Shown here one piece after another: positions 60,454 to 64,000 of a stretch of DNA of 64,000 nucleotides. Where the stretch lies: the NCBI GenBank assembly GCA_046342195.1, contig JBKDQE010000057.1, positions 1-64,000 on the forward strand. Reading direction: 5' to 3'. Position 1 is the first letter of the stretch. Each line of letters opens with the position of its first letter. The notes under the pieces were generated by a model. It was not told where the DNA came from, did no database searches, and saw nothing but the letters and a program-made list of their open reading frames with translations. The translations under genes and the position numbers were made by a program. The stretch is from CANHBY01 sp046342195. Its GTDB lineage: Bacteria; Pseudomonadota; Gammaproteobacteria; Burkholderiales; Burkholderiaceae_C.

Positions 60454-61563
60454 ATGACCGCCCCCACCCCTCTCAGCTACGAACAAGCCGGCGTCCACTA
60501 CGACCTGATTGACCCCATCAAGGTGGCTGCACAGCGGGCCGCTGCCACGACAGGCACCCACTTGGGGGCCCATGGCTTCAAGGAAGTCAGCGCCTCACGA
60601 GGTGAGTCTGCCTATGTGGTGGATGTCGGCCCGTTTTATTTGGCCAGCATTATTGAATGCTTGGGTTCCAAAGCCCTGGTGGCCGATGAAATGCAGCGCC
60701 TCACGGGCCGCCACAGCTATCACAACATGGCACAAGACACCTTGGCCATGGCCATCAATGACTTGATCACCGTAGGCGCAACCCCGCTGGTGGCGCAGGC
60801 CTACTGGGCTGCTGGTGGCTCAAAATGGTTCGCTGAGACCGAACGTGCGGCGGCCCTGATTGAAGGCTGGAAGCAGGCCTGTGACGTGTGCCAAGTGGCC
60901 TGGGGTGGCGGCGAAACCCCAGCGTTGGGCGGCATTGTGGTTGACGGTCGGATTGATCTTGCAGCCAGTTGCACGGGCATTATCCAGCCCAAAAGCCGTC
61001 TTTCTGTCGGAGACCGCCTCGGAGCAGGAGACGCCATCGTGTTATTGGCTTCCAGCGGCATCCATGCCAACGGCCTGAGCCTGGCCCGAAAACTTGCAGA
61101 GCAGCTGCCCGAGGGCTACCTGACCCCGGTTACGCCAGAGCACAGCTACGGCGAAGCTTTGCTGGCTCCAACCTCCCTGTACTCACCGGTCACAGAAGCC
61201 CTTTATCGGGCGGGTATCATTCCTCATTACTGTGCCAACATCACCGGTCACGGGTGGCGCAAACTCTTGCGTCACCCGGCTGCATTCACCTATCGCATCC
61301 ACACCTTGCCTGAGGTTCCGCCCGTTTTGCGCTTTATTCAGAAGCACGCCGCTCACGATGACCGTGAAGCCTACAGCACCTTCAATATGGGGGCCGGCTT
61401 TGCGCTGTTTGTTAAACCCGAAGAGGCTCAACGCAGCGTCAATGTCGCCGAAGGACAAGGCATTCGGGCTTGGGTGGCGGGTCAGGTCGAAGCAGGCCCT
61501 AAACAGTTGTTGATTGAGCCACTGAACATTATCTTTACAGATAATGACTTGCAGCTACGGTGA
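60454..61563 (+). CDS. PurM-like AIR synthase (phosphoribosylformylglycinamidine cyclo-ligase), divergent
   Basis: A 369-residue AIR-synthase-fold protein. LSYEQAGVHYDLIDPIKVAA opens it, DTLAMAINDLITVGATPL is the conserved metal/phosphate loop, WGGGETPALGGIV the second, and GLSLARKLAEQL with TGHGWRKLLRH complete the fold. The normal PurM start motif (GGFGA-type) is replaced by HGFKEVSASRGESAYVVDV, so it belongs to a divergent PurM-like group and could be the only purM or a second one. No Shine-Dalgarno sequence precedes ATG 60454. It is followed directly by IS debris. Confidence 0.75.
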   Translation: MTAPTPLSYEQAGVHYDLIDPIKVAAQRAAATTGTHLGAHGFKEVSASRGESAYVVDVGPFYLASIIECLGSKALVADEMQRLTGRHSYHNMAQDTLAMAINDLITVGATPLVAQAYWAAGGSKWFAETERAAALIEGWKQACDVCQVAWGGGETPALGGIVVDGRIDLAASCTGIIQPKSRLSVGDRLGAGDAIVLLASSGIHANGLSLARKLAEQLPEGYLTPVTPEHSYGEALLAPTSLYSPVTEALYRAGIIPHYCANITGHGWRKLLRHPAAFTYRIHTLPEVPPVLRFIQKHAAHDDREAYSTFNMGAGFALFVKPEEAQRSVNVAEGQGIRAWVAGQVEAGPKQLLIEPLNIIFTDNDLQLR

Positions 61564-61570
61564 TTGCTCC

Positions 61571-61690
61571 TCACGCCTGAAGGCGGAGGCTTCCCACTTC
61601 GTTGATTGCTGCTTACGCTTCAGGTTTGAGAGCGCCCGGCGCAACGGCCCGGGGTTTGCGGACTTGTGGCCGGCGCTGGAAACCAGCACA
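61571..61690 (-). pseudogene. C-terminal remnant of a TnpB (IS200/IS605) transposase
   Basis: Read leftward, AAINEVGSLRLQA ends at TGA 61573-61571. This is the usual C-terminus of IS605-family TnpB. A TAA sits just before it, and the rest of the gene is missing. It starts eight bases after the PurM-like stop. Confidence 0.5.
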
Positions 61691-61771
61691 TCCTTCAGCC
61701 CATCCCATGACACACAAGTCCAAAGCCGCGCATGATGGTTGCGCCTCTGAGCCTGAGGCAAATGGCAAACT

Positions 61772-61855
61772 ATGCGAATGACGAACTGGGCCAAAGAAGA
61801 ATTTGAGACGCTGTCGCTGGGCGATGCCCGGTTAGATAGGCGAACGGTGATTTTA
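61772..61855 (+). pseudogene. N-terminal remnant of an IS4/Tn5-type transposase
   Basis: The frame from ATG 61772 gives NWAKEEFETLSLGDARLDRR, the DNA-binding start of Tn5-like IS4 transposases (W..xEF...LGDARLxRR). After about 28 residues the match ends and a different sequence follows. Confidence 0.6.
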
Positions 61856-62011
61856 ACTGGGCGCGCGAATTTCGGCCCCAAGATGGGGGCCGCCGTCAGC
61901 GCTACGAAAAGTCGTGTCGACCACCAGCAGCACGTGATCGCAGCCACCGGCCTGCGAACAGTAGCGGCACCGCTGCACACCATCCTGGTCTTCGGTGTCG
62001 GTCATGCTCAT
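61853..62011 (-). CDS. Small Cys-motif protein, probably a truncated N-terminus
   Basis: A 52-residue frame: MSMTDTEDQDGVQ, then RCRYCSQAGGCDHVLLVVD with Cys-x-x-Cys plus a third Cys and His, a zinc-site pattern, then DTTFRSADGG. GAGGAG lies six bases before ATG 62011, which supports translation. The C-terminus looks cut where the Tn5-like scrap begins, so this is probably the front part of a longer hypothetical protein. Confidence 0.45.
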   Translation of the reverse strand: MSMTDTEDQDGVQRCRYCSQAGGCDHVLLVVDTTFRSADGGPHLGAEIRAPS

Positions 62012-62047
62012 GCTTTACTCCTCGCGCAGTTGGCGGATCAAAGTCCT

Positions 62048-62443
62048 TCACCAAAAAATGCTGCTCTCGTCGAAAGATTCAGGCAAAACAAGCTTTTCGT
62101 CCACCCGACGTGCTCGTGCTACTTCGTTGAGTTTGTTGATCAAGACAAAGTTGCTCAATAACTCCAATGATTTAAGAATTTCATTTCTGGCATCAACTTC
62201 TATCATTCGCCCTTGCCGAAACTCTCTGAGAAGGCTGTTAAATGACATCCGACAACGCAGCCATGTGTTTACGCGGGAGTCGGCTGTCATGATCATAGAA
62301 CCGATAAGAATAATTGCCGAAGCCCCTGCCTGGAGTATGTAAGCCTCGTAATATTCCCCAGATTGAATCGCAGAAATACTTTCACTGGCAACCCACTCAA
62401 TCAGTGTCAATAAGTCTTCCTCTTCCCAAGGCTGGCGGCTCAT
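62048..62443 (-). CDS. Hypothetical protein with a possible membrane segment
   Basis: A 131-residue protein. WEEEDLLTLIEWVASESI begins it, a hydrophobic stretch (AYILQAGASAIILIGSMIM) at about residues 35-53 may be a membrane helix, and the rest is charged and helical (ILKSLELLSNFVLINKLNEV). ATG 62443 is chosen over the TTG 21 bases upstream. I do not recognise a family. It sits just before the Zorya-like gene and may belong to the same defence island. Confidence 0.55.
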   Translation of the reverse strand: MSRQPWEEEDLLTLIEWVASESISAIQSGEYYEAYILQAGASAIILIGSMIMTADSRVNTWLRCRMSFNSLLREFRQGRMIEVDARNEILKSLELLSNFVLINKLNEVARARRVDEKLVLPESFDESSIFW

Positions 62444-62696
62444 CGTGCTGTGCTCATTCAACAATAAATGATCCGCAGTCTATGGGCGGTCATCTGACAG
62501 AGCAAGCCCCCCCACCCCATCAGACTGGAGGTCACGCGGATTGTTTTGACGGATAGAGACGCACCACGTAACGACGCCCAACGGCTAGCAACACCAGCGA
62601 AACGGGTCGGGGCACCCCATTCATTTAAGATGGCTGGCCAAAAGAACTCTATGGATCGACGCTGAGCCGCCGAAACAAGAACACAAAGCCTTGTCT
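62444..62696. other. Intergenic region before the zorA-like gene
   Basis: A 253-base gap between two divergent genes. I see no clear gene, repeat or strong promoter in it. The zorA start has no strong ribosome site. Confidence 0.4.
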
Positions 62697-64000
62697 ATGA
62701 ACTTGCCGTTTTTATCTTCAGCCCCCCTGCACCTCCTTCTAACGGGCTCATTTCTGGTCGTTCTATCTCTCGTTTTTCTCGTGAGGTTTGTTTTTCCAGC
62801 TTGGCGGCAGTCGAGGCTCCTCAAGAGTGTTCTTCAAGCCCTTGAAGGGAAAGAGCTCCGGGACTCAATCGACCCGCAGGCGCTGGACAAGGCGTTTCCG
62901 AAGGAGGGCAAAGTCGCCCACCTCTGGCGCGAGTACAAGAAGACGCTTTACGCTGTGAGCGGAGAAAGCACGGACGGCATAGCCAAGATGCGCTGGGCAT
63001 CAACAGCACCCGCAGAGGTCGTCTGGAACTCGCAGCTTGCGGTGGACCAACGAGTTGGCGCTGAGTTCTTCAAGCATTTGCCAGGAATTTTCACTGGCCT
63101 GGGCATCATCGGTACCTTCTTTGGCCTCATCGAAGGCCTTAGGCTCTTCAAGGTCAGCTCGGATGCCGATATTGTCCGGGGAAGCCTGGAGTCTCTGATG
63201 CACTCCGTGGGCGAAGCGTTTTACGTCTCGGCAGTGGCTATTTCCCTGGCTATCGTTGTGACGTTCATCGAAAAGCTGGTGCTGAGCAGCCTCTACGCAA
63301 AGGTTGATGCCATCGCAGCTAGCCTTGACAGGCGGTTCCCGGCAGCCGTCGCAGAGAAGTTCCTGGAGATGACGGTCGCCCACACTGAAGAATCGGCCAC
63401 TCAGTTGAAACATCTCAAGGCGGAACTTCTCAAGGACCTACGCCCCATTCTCCAGGATCTCAGTGACAAGCACACGCAAACCTTAGAGCGTTTGGCCACC
63501 TCCGTGCATGATGGGTTCGGCCACGCGACACGATCACAAATCGACGCGGCTCGCGATCATAGTCAGGCGCTGGGTACAGCCATTTCTGGGGCGATCACCG
63601 GGAGCCTTGCCGGGCCCCTTAACGAAATAAAGCAGGCTGTCCAACAGGCAAGCGGTGCCCAGTCAGCAACTGCGGCCAGGATGCTCCAAGACGTCATGAC
63701 CAGTTTCAGCCAGAAGCTGAATGACCTGTTTGGAGGACAGATCTCAGGCATCAACAAGTTGAACCAGCAAACTGCTCAAACGATGCAAGATGCCGTCACC
63801 AAGCTCGATGAGTTGGTGCTTGCCCTACAAGACGCCGGCAAGCGATCCAGCAACTCCATGGCCGAGCAGATGGCAAAAGCGATGGCCGAGATGGAGTCCC
63901 GCCAAGCAGCTATCACGCAAAACACGCAAGCTCTCGTTGACCAGCTTTGTCAAACCATCGAGCAATTTCAGAAGAGCACGTTTGAGAGGGCGAGCTCCTC
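62697..64000 (+). CDS. zorA: ZorA-like MotA/TolQ/ExbB-domain protein of a Zorya anti-phage system (partial)
   Basis: An open frame from ATG 62697 runs to the window edge (434 residues so far), with no stop. A first membrane helix (about 12-34) is followed by a cytoplasmic part, then FFKHLPGIFTGLGIIGTFFG (about 124-143) and SVGEAFYVSAVAISLAIVVT (about 170-189), the MotA/TolQ/ExbB helices. From about 220 on, the protein is a long Gln/Ala-rich coiled coil (QQASGAQSATAARMLQDVM). This order, with the WREYKKTLY segment between helices 1 and 2, is that of ZorA, the motor subunit of Zorya, with a long intracellular tail. ZorB and ZorC/ZorD or ZorE should lie to the right, outside the window. Confidence 0.85.
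   Translation, partial: MNLPFLSSAPLHLLLTGSFLVVLSLVFLVRFVFPAWRQSRLLKSVLQALEGKELRDSIDPQALDKAFPKEGKVAHLWREYKKTLYAVSGESTDGIAKMRWASTAPAEVVWNSQLAVDQRVGAEFFKHLPGIFTGLGIIGTFFGLIEGLRLFKVSSDADIVRGSLESLMHSVGEAFYVSAVAISLAIVVTFIEKLVLSSLYAKVDAIAASLDRRFPAAVAEKFLEMTVAHTEESATQLKHLKAELLKDLRPILQDLSDKHTQTLERLATSVHDGFGHATRSQIDAARDHSQALGTAISGAITGSLAGPLNEIKQAVQQASGAQSATAARMLQDVMTSFSQKLNDLFGGQISGINKLNQQTAQTMQDAVTKLDELVLALQDAGKRSSNSMAEQMAKAMAEMESRQAAITQNTQALVDQLCQTIEQFQKSTFERASS

Overview
The window comes from a Gram-negative betaproteobacterium, most likely Burkholderiales. The evidence is the atpIBEFHAGDC order, a parE / lytic transglycosylase / parC cluster, surE-nlpD-rlmD, grpE-dnaK-dnaJ, an FbpABC-type iron transporter behind a Fur box, and NlpD and DUF2796 proteins typical of this group. 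Genus cannot be fixed from the sequence alone. No rRNA, tRNA or CRISPR array was seen.

Layout. 1-190: start of an unknown gene running off the left edge. 667-8034: complete F1Fo ATP synthase operon. 8035-8809: scrap zone with a TnpB fragment, a transposase C-terminus, a cut-off glycosyltransferase and a palindromic repeat. 8810-14135: five-gene operon for nucleotide-activated D,D-heptose (epimerase, glycosyltransferase, a three-domain HddC/GmhB/P-loop fusion, HddA, GmhA). 14529-15770: an AT-rich, lysine-rich orphan gene unlike its surroundings. 15873-22796: parC, lytic transglycosylase and parE in one operon, then rluA and a quinone oxidoreductase. 22902-26610: fbpABC with a Fur box. 27225-33658: 2OG-Fe oxygenase, S4 protein, Bax-inhibitor-1 protein, rlmD, nlpD, surE and an orphan LuxR-type regulator; rpoS and pcm are absent from where they usually sit. 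33688-39170: valS, a PstS-like protein and a chemoreceptor. 39278-43007: Fur-family regulator plus a DUF2796/ABC/permease/DUF3299 operon resembling the zinc-uptake Zrg system. 43040-45706: 7TM histidine kinase and LuxR regulator. 45787-46233: ybeY. 46256-52897: exopolysaccharide cluster (flippase, three glycosyltransferases, a WecG-STAS fusion, an acyltransferase). 52933-55481: nuclease, porin and a small phosphate-binding-like protein. 55647-59549: dnaJ, dnaK, grpE with a sigma-32-like promoter. 59779-61563: exported hypothetical protein and a PurM-like enzyme. 61564-64000: a second insertion-sequence graveyard followed by the start of an anti-phage island, where an open reading frame running off the right edge encodes a ZorA-like motor protein of the Zorya defence system.

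Two zones show mobile-DNA wear (8.0-15.8 kb and 61.5-64 kb) in an otherwise housekeeping chromosome segment. The most notable points are the ZorA gene at the right edge, the three-domain heptose enzyme, the WecG-STAS fusion, the AT-rich repeat-like orphan, and the apparent loss of rpoS and pcm.
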